From Anisakis pegreffii (lineage: Eukaryota; Nematoda; Chromadorea; Rhabditida; Anisakidae), in NCBI GenBank assembly GCA_035041965.1, contig JAPYMA010000840.1, forward strand, positions 124,001 through 188,000: a stretch of DNA of 64,000 nt, given 5' to 3'. This document shows, piece by piece, positions 1 to 11,420 of the stretch. Position numbers and translations under genes: made by a program. Position 1 is the first letter of the stretch, and each line of letters opens with the position of its first letter. The notes below the pieces were generated by a model. It ran no database searches and was not told the DNA's origin. It was given only the letters and a program-made list of their open reading frames with translations.

Positions 1-60
1 GTTCTGTGTAACTTCAAAATTTAAACTGAAAATAGGAAATTTACATTGATATAGTTATAG

Positions 61-375
<315 letters not shown>

Positions 376-1855
376 TACTTCGGTATTCATTATTTTATCA
401 ACTGCCAATAGTTTGACTAATTTTGGGCAGTATGAATGCCTACAATGAACAGAATCAATGGAAGAAGAGAATGTTTGATCGGGATTATTTAAGGATCAGG
501 GCGATACGTTGGCGAGTGTCGTGCGTGGATTCTTAGCAATCAAACGAAGGCAGTCTCCAACTCGTTTGCCAACCACATCAACTTGTTTCAATTTGCTGAA
601 ACTACCGAATTACTCACGGAAATCAATTTTACTAGAAAAGTTAAGATATGCCATCCATTCTGATACCGGTTTTGAGCTTAGTTGATTCGTTCGGTAAATA
701 TTCATTTCTTGCTTCACAAGGAAGTGGTGATATTTCAATTGATGAAAATCAACGAAGTAGGTAGGAATGTTTGGCGTTTGTAATGAGCACATTTTTCCAT
801 TTGTACATTACAGAATTCAGTCCCTTCACTAGACAATTGCTGGGTTGATTGTCGATTTTTTTTAACGAGAGAAGAAGTCTTCGTAGTTCTTTCAGAGAGG
901 AATTGAAAAGATTAGAATCATTCGAAAATGTTTTCCTTCATTTGCAAATTTGAGAGAAGTGTTGATAGTCGGAGGAAGTTCAGTGTAAAAAACCTTGAAC
1001 AGAGAATTTCTGAAACAAATTTGATGCGCATAGAAATATCCCGTTTCATATGTAAATATGTGTAATATATCGAATTTTGTTCAATCCATTTGCGAATACT
1101 CTAAAATACATGTAATAGGAAGTTACGCTTTAATGAAAAAACTCTTTTTGAATATTTGTAGCGGCATGAATCGTAACGTGTAAATATTGTTTGTGTATTA
1201 TATTCGTTTATTTTGCATTCGAAATTGTCGTTTCGTTTTGTTTTTCAAATTTTCGATATCTGTGATCGTTCATAATGGAAACGAGAAAATTTTCGCGAAT
1301 CAGTTCATCCAATGAATAATGTACGCAACTCTTTCTTCATAAAATACGTGAATTAATTCTGTGTTGTTTTTGTGGAAGTGATTGATGAGTAAAGTCATTT
1401 TCTTAAATTTGTCCATAAATATTATTTCGATACGATCAATCAGGTCATTTCAACCATTTTGTCAAGTATTTTATGTGCGTAGTAGTACAAATACACAGAG
1501 AAAGAAGGATATTAGTAGGATTTAATAGCCTTACTACGAGGTAATGAAGATCGAGAAAGTGTGTCAGTTTAAGTGAGGGTATTAGCGGTTGAATTGTTGA
1601 GGTGACTTGGTTGGTTGAGTTGGAGAAAGGATACTTCTCGCTGCCAGAAGTAGCACTGAGTGGCCAATGAACCAGTGAAAAGCTTGGGTTGGGTTGTTTT
1701 GTTCAATTGGAACTAATCAAAGCAAGCTCAGTTTTGCTTTGCATTTTTCATGAGTTAAAGCGAACATCTGTGATTCTTTCTCATAGTCTGATTGTGTTCC
1801 CTCTCTTATTTGGCAGAATTTAGTATGGAGTGGCCTTAAGAATGTAAGGGGGAGG

Positions 1856-2245
1856 GTGGAAGGGTTCTCGATGCTTGTTCGGTTCAACGCTCCACAAAAT
1901 CATTATTCCCCAAATATTTTCAGTATTCATGATAAATATGAGATGGATATCGATGGTGGTAAACGTGAAGGATGCTCGATTAAGCCGTCGTTCATCCGCG
2001 ACCCCGTCACCTACAATCCTTCCACGTTTTTGGCCTTTGTCAATCGCCCGATCCACGAAACGCACCGTTCGTGGAACGATAAGCGGCACAGACTGACGAA
2101 GTGATGAAGCAAAAGCGATTGAGAACTTCGTTTGGAGGGACGAAAGCGGTACTATGACGTGGCGATACTTAAGATTAGAAGGTAATGGATACTTGCTTAC
2201 GTGGCGCTGTTTGAGGAATTTCTTTTGAATGAAGTTTGGTTGCAA
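1856..2245. other. Unresolved open block, possible exon
   Basis: This block is less AT-rich than its surroundings and stays open in two plus-strand frames and one minus-strand frame (141 codons on the minus strand). None of the three translations shows a domain that I recognise. It could be a 5' exon of the downstream plus-strand gene or an exon of an unrelated gene. Strand and function cannot be decided from sequence alone. Confidence 0.2.
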
Positions 2246-2479
2246 ACGCTTTCAGTTTAGCTTATTGTTTTGCGTCGAAATCGGTTGGCAAAGTTGTTTG
2301 TCTGTTTAGATCCATCATAATTTTGCTTAAGAGATTTTTGTGATGTTATTTTTGGGTATTCTCGATTGTCGTGGAGCAGAGTGGGATATGTTGATGAAGA
2401 TGGGTGAAATGAATCGATTGATTGTGTTCAATTTACTTATAGATGATGCATTTTTTAATCATTCAAACTGAATACGCTG

Positions 2480-2489
2480 ATTATTGCAG
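2480..2489 (+). promoter_or_regulatory. Splice acceptor before start codon (cis or SL trans-splice)
   Basis: An acceptor-like ATTATTGCAG ends at 2489, 28 bases before the ATG at 2518. A second acceptor-like site, CTTATAG, lies directly before the ATG at 2443. In a nematode such sites just upstream of a start codon are typical spliced-leader addition points. This supports starting the downstream protein at 2518 rather than at 2443. Confidence 0.4.
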
Positions 2490-2517
2490 AGTTAAATCTG
2501 ATAATCAACATTCAATT

Positions 2518-5500
2518 ATGTCGCCGAATCGATGTGTAAAGAAGAGCACCGCTAGTGAGAATGCGAAAGGTGCGTTAAGGAGTGACGACCAAAGTGGTAG
2601 GAAGAAGAGCAATCGATCAGGATCCTCATCGCCCAGACATCGAGCATCTATGCGAACCGCATTGTATACGTGTATTACCGCGCGACAACTTCAAATTATT
2701 CTGCAATTGGGCGATGAAGTAATCCTTTCGTAATGCTTCCGTCAATATTTCATTCCAAGTTAATTCGTTCCACTATCAGTTTTGCTGCTTCAGCGCAGTG
2801 AATCAGCGTATTTTCAATGAATTCGGCGGTCGTTTTGCAGCTTGCGAAGCGAGATGCGGAAAGTAGTGACGGTAAAGAAGAGTCGAATGCCAATATTGAC
2901 TCGTTGATTGGTAATTTGTCAAGGAATAAAACGAATAAACGTGTCAAAAGTTCTTCAAGCAGTCGACCGCGTCCTCGTAAAAAGCATGCGGACGGTATGT
3001 CTTATGTTTGGTGCTGTTGAAATGTTCATTTCATTGGTATCGAAAACGTCACAGATAAAAGCCACATTTGTTTGAGTTGTAAGTGATAATACTATTGTTC
3101 AGGTCATCTTTGGTGCTATTGCAGAATGACCGAAATAATCCTTCTAGTTCAAACGGCAATTGACGATTAGATTCACTGCTTGAGATCAATTTTTACTTCA
3201 TTTCGCACTCCTCATTTGCTGACAATATTTCCTCGTAGAATATTGAACAGTGTATTTGATTGCAGCTGTCGTAAGCGTAATGTTTTTTATAGGTTCTCTG
3301 GGACGTAACGCTGATCAGAATACCGCAGAATTTGAATTCAGCAAAATAAGTATTGGTTCATTTACGGTATCTTTTTCTCACTGTCAGCTACGCATTTGCA
3401 TTTTTTCACACAGACCATTTGTCATGGGATCAAACGAATAAACGTGTCAAAGTGCCTCAAACAGTAAACTGGCGTTGTCATCAACCTGCCAACAAACAAC
3501 GCCCAGATTGATAATCTGAAACCTCGTGGGGTCTAGTAGGATACATGAGGTGCAGTCCAGACTCTTACAAGTTTATGCGTTACTTCGAGCCTGACCATAA
3601 GCTTAAGTGCCAACCTAAGAGTAAGCCTGAATCTGATTTGAGCAAAAGAGATTAAGATACACCCAAATGTGATGCCATACGAGGTTTATAGATGGCCAGT
3701 TTGGGCGTGGGTCGTTAATATGTGGTTGGTAGTGATTATTCCATTGATTGGTTTCTCTGGTTCAAATCAGATTTTTCCTTTTTATCTGAGGCAATGAGCA
3801 GTTTACAGGTGGATGGTGATCGCGGAGAGTCACGTGGCGTTGTACGTTTCTGTTTCTCAAGCCAGACAATGATTTACGCATTCTACTATGAACTAGACGA
3901 TCAGTGCTATAGAGTGGCGTATTCAATGCAATTCGATGACATCGTCAATATCACATTCCATAAGAAAATTATTTTTATCACTGTACGAAGTTTATTCAAT
4001 TTATTCAAATCGTTTCGTATTAGACAACTTTCCTACAGTTTTTTTTGGATTCATCTCGTAGATTCAGAACGAATATGCAATTCTATCTGTTTGTTTCGAA
4101 TAAATCACTTGTTGTCATTTGAAAAACATTTATGATGTAAGGAATGCCGATTCTCGAATGTTATGAATAGAGTAGAATAGAACAGAATAGAATAGAATAG
4201 AATAGAATATAGAAACAACGACGTTTAAGAATTAAATGTATGGATTTAGGCACATTCTCACTGCTTTTAGTCAGTTGTTCATGCGCACTCATTTGAAATT
4301 CAATCATGCATTTATTTGGATTCAGTGAATCGTCATTGATGTAGCAACGAATCGAATGTTGCAGTTGAGGAATGTACCAAAACAATTGTATTGCACTCCA
4401 CAAGGCATTCCGGATGATGACGGTGATGCGATTATTGATGTGGAGAAAATTGATTGTGATGTGTCGCGCGGACAGATGCATTCGAATTTATTGCATACGA
4501 TTCACTTGAAAAGGTCATTCATTTCATTTGTATGTTTGCGTTTGCATGATGCAAAGATATTTTGTTCGCATGAAGACTGACAAATCGTTGTTGTGTTGCT
4601 ATTATACTGAGCGGACGAGTGAAATTGCGAATAATATCGAATTGAAATAACGGAAAACATTGGAATAATCTGGCAGTAGTCGGATAAAATTCATCTTTCA
4701 AGTATTGTGCAATCTTTTGGGTGCGATTTATATCGAAAGCATTGACAACATTGTATTTGTTGACGGTATCAGCTTTTCAGAGCTAATACAAAGGCATGGG
4801 AGGAAGCGTTACTGGCTGGTAATCGCACCTTTTTCGAATCGATCATAAATCGCAAAACGGCCACTTCAGGGACTGCGTCCTCTGAGGTGTGTGCTGCTGT
4901 TGATTCAGAGGAATCTCGTTCGAAAATGAGTTTCAATCAGCGATCGGGGGCCTACGAGCACGCCGCCTCATCGTTCTACCATCCATCGTCACCGTCCTAT
5001 TATCTAACACCTAACGATCATCCTTTATCGTCACCTTCCAATATTCAACAATTCACACCAATTTACGAATCGAATTTGAATCAGGCTCATTCTTCACTGC
5101 ACCCATTCACTCCTCCGAACGCCATCAACGATTCATCCTCTTTTCAAGAGGTTTGTTTCGTTAATGTTCAGTGTTGTGTTAGCTTTTCGACGCGATTCGT
5201 TCAATTGCTTTGAACGTCTCGTTAAAGTTGTTCATTGTTGTTGCATGCAAATATCGTGCATTACGGTCTGCCAGTCTCTCATTTATTTATTTAATGAATC
5301 GGCAGTTACAAGTCATTACAAGTTTCTGTTATCACCAAAGTAGCAAATATTACATTCTTCATTCCTTGATATCCATCATTCCGCGCAACTAACGATAACA
5401 ACACAGCAAATCATCCGTTTTCATGAAATTCCAACTTCGAGTATTGTGTTAACGAGCAGCACAGAGGTATAGGACTACTCTCCCGTATTGCTAAATGATT

Positions 5501-6721
5501 TCTTGAAAGGGGGACTCAAAATGAGCCCCAAAAAGCACTCCCCGCAATTGATTGAGCATGCGTCCAATGATCGGTCAGAGTAGTATTTGAAACAGCTAAC
5601 AGTATTAAGCCGGTGATCTTTTTGATACGTTTGAATCGCGTTGAAACGTTATATTTCATGTAAAATTTCGAGAATAAAATGCTTTCAGTAGCATATACAA
5701 TGGTTTTTATAGGTGATTGTAAGTAACAGTAATGATGGTATGGTCAATAATGACTACATGAATGTTATGCCTAATCATTCATATAGTCAAGTGCAAGTGA
5801 CGAATTCACTGAATGCACCAGTGTTTATGACATACTACAGTGCAGCGAGCAGTCAGGCACAACAACCTCTACCATCGTTCGAGTCACTCACGTCCAACAT
5901 CATAATGACTCCAGTTGGTCAGCAGCATCCATCAACACAAAGTTCTGCATTCATTCAACCACTTAACAATAATTACCAGCAAAACATCAGCACCCCTCTG
6001 CTGCAAATTGGTGAAAAAGAAGTGATGAATAATGTTGCTAATACAAATCATACCACCAATATGGACAGCACTGATAATATTACTAATCCTTATGGATATA
6101 GTTATTATCAGTTGAAGCCTTTGAACAATCCAGCGAAGCATCAAATGAATGTACCTTTTGAGACAATACCAACCACACTAATGACAACAACAAACTACTC
6201 GAAAGGTGATTCCTTAAAACCTGTTAATGTATTTACAAGTATATATTCACTGATTCAGTTTTCATTATTCGTTGATGAGTTCTAATCAGTGTTAATTCCA
6301 ACAAGATTGATACATACGTATATGTTTTGTTAATTTAGGTGAAGTGGATGGCAATTTAGCACAAAAGTCATCGGAATTGACGCGTTTGAAGAATGCTCTC
6401 GAAGGTGCGGAGAATATCTTGGCGAATAAAGAGAAAATACTCGAAACGTTCGATAAACAAAAGCAATTAACAACGCTGAATAATGTTAATATGGAAGACG
6501 TTTATGCGAATGATTCTCATCACTGCACAAATAATACTCAGAATGAGACATCGAAAGAAAGTGATGCAACGTCAAAATTAGAAACGCCAAAATCGAAAGA
6601 TTCATTCTATTGGTTGGATGATCTCGATATGAATGCGTTGGCCGCTACTACTTCCAGTAATAACAACGTTAATGATTCAACTCAACCTCACGACCAACTC
6701 GAAAAATTAACGGTACTTTGA
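2518..6721 (+). CDS. Eight-exon gene, conserved beta-rich domain plus coiled coil, function unknown
   Basis: Not recognised by name. Phase-consistent exons are 2518-2718, 2841-2994, 3293-3366, 3809-3982, 4365-4513, 4781-5150, 5713-6205 and 6339-6721. They total 1998 nt, or 665 aa; starting at 2443 instead would add 25 aa. Introns have GT-AG ends and matching phases throughout. Residues 1-118 are basic and Ser-rich (SSSSSRPRPRKK) and look nuclear. Residues about 130-270 (exons 3 to 6) read as alternating beta strands: ISIGSFT, then VVRFCFSSQTMIYAF, YSMQFDDIVNITF and IIFITLRNVPKQLYC, ending in a Trp-containing helix, TKAWEEALLAGNR. This order of strands recalls uncharacterised plant and fungal proteins, from memory only. 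Residues about 270-540 are rich in Asn, Gln, Ser and Pro. Residues about 545-595 form a heptad-like coiled coil (LTRLKNALEGAENILANKEK). The acidic C-terminus ends KLTVL. A chromatin or transcription adaptor is a guess. The exon structure is more secure than any function. Confidence 0.75.
4164..4210. repeat. AGAAT pentanucleotide microsatellite
   Basis: Tandem AGAAT units with a few variants (AGAAC, AGAGT) lie inside intron 4 of the 2518-6721 gene. A related run of AGAAC and AGAAT words recurs at about 31375-31430, in an intron of the cysteine-rich gene. Confidence 0.8.
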
Positions 6722-8616
6722 GTGAGTGAGAAGTACTCGTGGTGCTGTCCTCGAGCGATGCTCTTCTGTGACTCATTAAACCGGGCGGCTCTCAGAATGC
6801 CAGTGTAAGTCAGGCGATTTGAATGAATTCAAAATTTTTCGTTCCTTTCCTGATCGAAATTATTATTGTTGTTGTTATTATTATTATTACAAGCTACTGG
6901 ATCAAAGATTATTGAATTTTAAAAAGTTTCCGTTGATTATTGATATATATATCAGTCGGTTTTATGATAACGAGTCCGCAAATTCGGTGAAGGGTAGAAT
7001 TCCAAGTGTTAATATTCAGTTTTCAACGTATCGGCTGGAGTAAGAAGTACTCTGGTGATCAATTTTTCAATTAGTCGTTCTTATTTGTCGAATTCTCATC
7101 GTGAATTTTTGTTGTTGTTTATGAAATTTAAGTCTGTGATTTAAGATAAACCAATGTATCAGTCATCTCAATAGTCCAACATTGATTAAGTTTCATTGCT
7201 GATGCAATCTTATTCGCTTATCCAGTGGTTCTCTCATAAAAACAGGAGGGCGAATTCTTTTCATATCTTATGACACCCTCAAAATCCTCAGAGCAAATTT
7301 GAGCGAAATCGAAGAGGTTCACAAATCATTGATTATTTTTATTCATAGTTATCCCATAATTGTTCACTTTCTAAAATGACTCCCGTGATGCTACGAAAGG
7401 ATGCTTTTCGAGAAAACTTTTGATCAATAGATTAATTTCCTGGTTCCTTTTTGATTTATCACGAAAAAGTCGTAGATTATCGGAGGTGGAGAAATCGCGT
7501 TTGCACAGATTGTTACAGGGTTTGCGCGTCCTCTGCACGGCTAAACGGAGGGGGGATACTGAACACGAGAACATGAGAACCGCTGGTCTTTCGTTGATTT
7601 TCAATTTTGGTTTTGTTACCGTTAAAAGCAACGTTTTATGGAATAGATACAATATTAAAATATTGTTCGTTACAATTCTAAAATTCGAACTTAGATATTG
7701 TTTAATATTCGTAATGTTAACGTTCATTAAAGTTGGATTCATCGTTTTATTACAAAATTGAATAATGTTTATTGTTGACGATTTTATTTTCATCATTTAG
7801 CGTTTGCTGATTTTGTTGCTGTTATACGGGTGATGAGTACGAGCAGTTCACTTCTTTGATTCGTAGTGACCGTGATTTGGATGCTTCAAAATTGATCATG
7901 AAATGGGATTTTGCATATCTGTTGTTGTTCAGCGTTTGTTTCATTCGTTATCGATTCAATTTGCGCATTCAAATTTAAGATGTTTTCGTTCAGTTAACGT
8001 TACTATTTCTGTTCGTTGGAAGTATCGGTTGTTGTGAATGTTTTTATTATTTGTGCTAAACTGTTGATACTGTCGAATCGATGATGATTTCGGTTGTGTG
8101 TGTGTGTGATGAATATTCAATGATAGCATGTGATATGAGATTAGAGATTGTTGTGAATGAGTATTGCAAACGCAAATTTTGACGCGATTTTGTTGTTGTT
8201 ATTCAAATTGGCCTCTGACATGTGCCTGAGATAATTTTGTTTTAGGTTGATTTGTTCTGTTCTTTTCGAGTTATTCAATTGTTTCAATTCAATTCTCTGT
8301 TCGATTCATCGAAAGAAATCAAATAAAATTGTTCACTGCAATCTTCATTGCGATGTTGTGTTTCATTTTTACAATCGCAGTTTTTATGGTAACAGTTCAC
8401 AACACCATCTTGCATATTGCATTTTATCGTTTTTTAAAAACTTTTCATGGAAAAATGTTATTCACTCCTTGAGAAGATAACTTTTAATCCCATATACTAG
8501 AGAGTTTTCATAGCGAGGATAGAGCTGAATCGTCATCGCTATTGATAGAAGCAGCCGAATCTGATGAATTCCCTAGAAATTGAAATCTGAGAGTTATTCA
8601 CATGTGCTATTTGCAG
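6722..8616. other. Intergenic region between two plus-strand genes
   Basis: This includes the probable 3' UTR of the upstream gene and a short TTATTG/TTATTA microsatellite at about 6860-6892. The interval 7371-7796 is less AT-rich and open on both strands. The plus-strand reading contains a basic helix-like segment, SEVEKSRLHRLLQGLRVL, but I found no convincing splice partners. Nothing else could be supported. Confidence 0.4.
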
Positions 8617-8642
8617 AGCAGTAAAATTTGCAAGCAATTAAG

Positions 8643-9988
8643 ATGATGACAAATAATAAAGGTAATAATCCGACAGAACCGCAAAATATGGAATTTGATG
8701 ACGATGAGAGTGATGAAATCCGTCGTTTTCTTGAGGATATGATTGAAAGGTTGATCATTTATGCAAATTATATCTACCATCCTAAATTGCTCATTTATAC
8801 GCTCGGAATATCTCACTTGTGTCTTCTCCCAAAAGTGGGAGATCAGTTCAGCATGTGGATGAAGCAGTGATGCTTTGACTTAGACATGGATAAATTCCGA
8901 TAAATTCAGGAGCACAATGTTTCATAATAACAATAAGCTAATAGGAACAAATTTGTGGATTTGCGTTTGGTCGTTTTAAAAGCCATTTTTAACGAGAAAG
9001 CAACAAAATTTGACCACTGCGTTTTCACGAAAGTTTTTTGCTGTTCGGTTGGTTTCTTTGATCAATCAGACGATTTTTATCGTATCAATCAGGCAGTTAG
9101 ATGTGGTCGATATGCCTCCGCGATTGAAGCAAAACGATGAAACGTGCTGCGAAAATAACAACAACAAAAGTAAAAACGGCGGCATAAAATTGTTGACTGG
9201 TAGTAAACAAAAGATAGTTGATGGCGACAATTACGACGAAGAGATTGGATCTCAAAAAATGGCACCCCCTTTGAAAAAACGACGACGGAAATGTGATTCA
9301 GATTCAGATAGGTGTGTTTCACATGGGATCTACTCGAATTCATATCTTTTGAATTTCATTCAGCTGAATCGATCAGTCTCATCAATGTTCAGTAATCATT
9401 TTCATTATAATATCGAATAATTGTGCAGCTTTACACAGAACATTCAATTGTACGTGAAGCGCTTATTGATGTATTTGAATTCTGGGATCTTCTCTGTTAA
9501 AGAATTAGTCAACTTTCATTAACTTAACTTCATCAACTCATCAGAATTAATCAACTCTATATATTAATCATCAATTAATTCAAATTTAATAAACTTCTTT
9601 ACTGAGCTACAATTACTTAACTGAAGGTTTTATAATATGATGGTGTAGCTAAACAAATTTTCATTAACTTTCTGATGATATTCCGATTATTCTTCACTAT
9701 GATAGAAACTGACTGTTTAATGAATAACATTTGAAATGAGTGCGATCTGTTAAGAATGCGATTTTTGGGTTTCTTTTGCAATTTTCGAACCTCAGTGTTT
9801 GATAAATACCTTTCGTACTCAGTTTTTTGGCATATTTCAATTATTGGATTTGCTCAAGGATAACAAATTGTATTCAGTACAAAATATCATAATGATCCAG
9901 TTAATTTTGCAGTTCCGATCCTGAAAAGGAACGTTCTCGGCTTCAGCAAGCAGCTGTAACAGTTGATTTTATTCGTAACTTCAAATGA
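8643..9988 (+). CDS. Three-exon gene, 133-aa acidic protein with NLS-like run
   Basis: Exons are 8643-8749 (phase 2 out), 9093-9311 (phase 2 out) and 9913-9988, giving 134 codons including TGA. An acceptor, CTATTTGCAG, ends at 8616, just before the start, consistent with SL trans-splicing. The N-terminus has the acidic stretch MEFDDDESDEIRRFLEDMIER, which looks helical. The middle is polar and Asn/Lys-rich. The C-terminal third contains PPLKKRRRKCDSDSD, a classical-looking nuclear localisation signal next to acidic Ser repeats of the casein-kinase-2 type. The last exon reads KERSRLQQAAVTVDFIRNFK. A poly(A) signal follows 90 bases after the stop. I do not recognise the family; a small nuclear or RNA-binding regulator is an inference. 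Matching intron phases and a compact layout support a real gene. Confidence 0.65.
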
Positions 9989-10801
9989 ATTACTTCTTAC
10001 AATCTATATTATTTGTGATATGTTTTCATTTTGAAATAATTTTTCATGAATTGAATTGTTTTCCGATTTTGCTGACGAATAAAATGATATGTGCACGTAG
10101 TTTGTGTTTAATTTGTACACTGTCACACATACACACAAATGCAGCTTCGAATGGAATTTAAATTTACAATTCAGATCGGTTGATAGAAGTTGATAGAAAC
10201 GAAGATCAGAGTTTCGTATCTCTCGACTTGTTGTTCAGAATGCTGCTCTCGGTACTGACTGATGATGCAAAATTTGAAAATCAACTGCATCAGTGAGTTT
10301 TTATTTTGGACGATATTAGCCTACGAAGAGGGTTGAAGAATTTACGATAGGTTCATTGGATTGCTATGGTAAAAAGTAAAGAGTAAGCGAGTGAATGAAT
10401 ATCATGAAAGTGGATCTGATTGATATAGGACTCAATTAGCTTTACAGAGGAATCGTTCATTACTGTCCGTTTGTGAGAAGCGCAAAGGAATTACGAATGA
10501 AGAGATATAAAGAGTTCTGATAATATGCTGATGTTGTTTCTGCTTTGAAATGTTCAATTGCAGTCAGTTCGAAACTGAGCCCTTCAATTGTTGTATTTGA
10601 CTACGAAATGCTCAGCTGTGCGATTTCAAACTATCCGATGTCTGAATGATTTTCTTAAAAGATTCAGTCTCAAATGTACAGAGGATTATTCACATTAATT
10701 TTCCGTTCGTAATTACTACAATTGTGAGCGCAACAAGTCAATAGCCATTTGAAGAACGTAAGAAGTAATGAAGAATGTATTTCGGTAGTTTTTAAGAAAT
10801 G
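9989..10801. other. Intergenic, left flank of the retroelement
   Basis: Apart from the poly(A) signal at 10078, I see no gene or clear repeat. No LTR-like copy of the sequence right of 18155 was noticed here, so the element has no obvious LTR on this side. Confidence 0.5.
10078..10083 (+). terminator. Poly(A) signal AATAAA
   Basis: A canonical AATAAA lies 90 bases downstream of the TGA at 9986-9988, the expected distance for the 3' end of the three-exon gene. Confidence 0.6.
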
Positions 10802-11295
10802 ATTATGGATAATAAAATGGATCGGTCAACAAGATCCGACAGCAGCAGCCAGAATGATTTTAAAAAGAGATGATGTCAAAGCTGAATTAATCGGCGAAAA
10901 TTTAAGAGTATACTCCTGTTTAAAGTTAAAGTTAACCACTAACGAAACAATCGTGGACGCCTACAATCAAATTACGGAGATACACCCGGCACATAACATC
11001 TTATTCGACGCGCCGACAATAACAGATATAAATGAAGAAGAAATAATAAAAAATTTACAAATGCGAAACAAAAACTCTCAATGGAATCGTCAAGAAAGAA
11101 AACCAAAGATGAACGACATAACAGACGAAGTGGAAATCGTAATAAAGGACGTGGAATCGGTGATAGACAAGACGACGGATGTCATCGAAAACGAAGTAAA
11201 TGAGATAATGAAACACTGGCGGCTCATCAGCTCACTGATTATAATTACCTTAATTTGCATCATTCTGGCAGTAATAATCGCTCAGCTAAAGGGGT
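10802..11295 (+). repeat. Left arm of 494-bp inverted repeat
   Basis: This arm is the reverse complement of 11411-11904. Both arms are exactly 494 bp, and only a handful of mismatches were noticed, for example near 10806 and 11286. They are separated by a 115-bp spacer (11296-11410). Both carry the same end of the env region. Confidence 0.9.
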
Positions 11296-11420
11296 ATATC
11301 AAATTATGCTCCCACTTTTCAAACAAAAAAGGTCCGAAAAAACGACATAACAAGGAGAACCAAAACAAAGTGATCCAGCTTGAAATGGACTCTGTGGTAC
11401 CCGTAAGCAAACCCCTTTAG
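10802..11420 (+). pseudogene. Inverted fragment of the env C-terminal region
   Basis: This plus-strand open segment encodes the last quarter of the env-like region, from within the ectodomain through the membrane segment (WRLISSLIIITLICIILAV). It matches the minus-strand copy almost base for base; one visible amino-acid difference is Val against Ile in the stem. It lacks the env N-terminus and all of gag-pol, so it is a truncated fragment. After the membrane segment it continues for about 40 codons of Lys/Asn-rich hydrophilic sequence that looks like a genuine cytoplasmic tail. It then runs into the opposite arm and stops at TAG 11418-11420. Confidence 0.8.

Noticed and set aside
3755..3775. 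tRNA B-box-like word GGTTCAAATCA
   Set aside because: No matching A box or cloverleaf could be drawn around it.
3722..4135. 137-codon single ORF as an independent protein
   Set aside because: Only 3809-3982 is coding. It fits as an exon of the larger gene with matching phases and an acceptor at 3808; the rest is intron read-through.
4164..4210. CRISPR-like or regulatory tandem repeat
   Set aside because: Simple AGAAT microsatellite in an intron, with no spacers.
7371..7796. Coding exon between the first two genes
   Set aside because: Open on both strands with mixed composition, but no splice partner or recognised motif on either strand.
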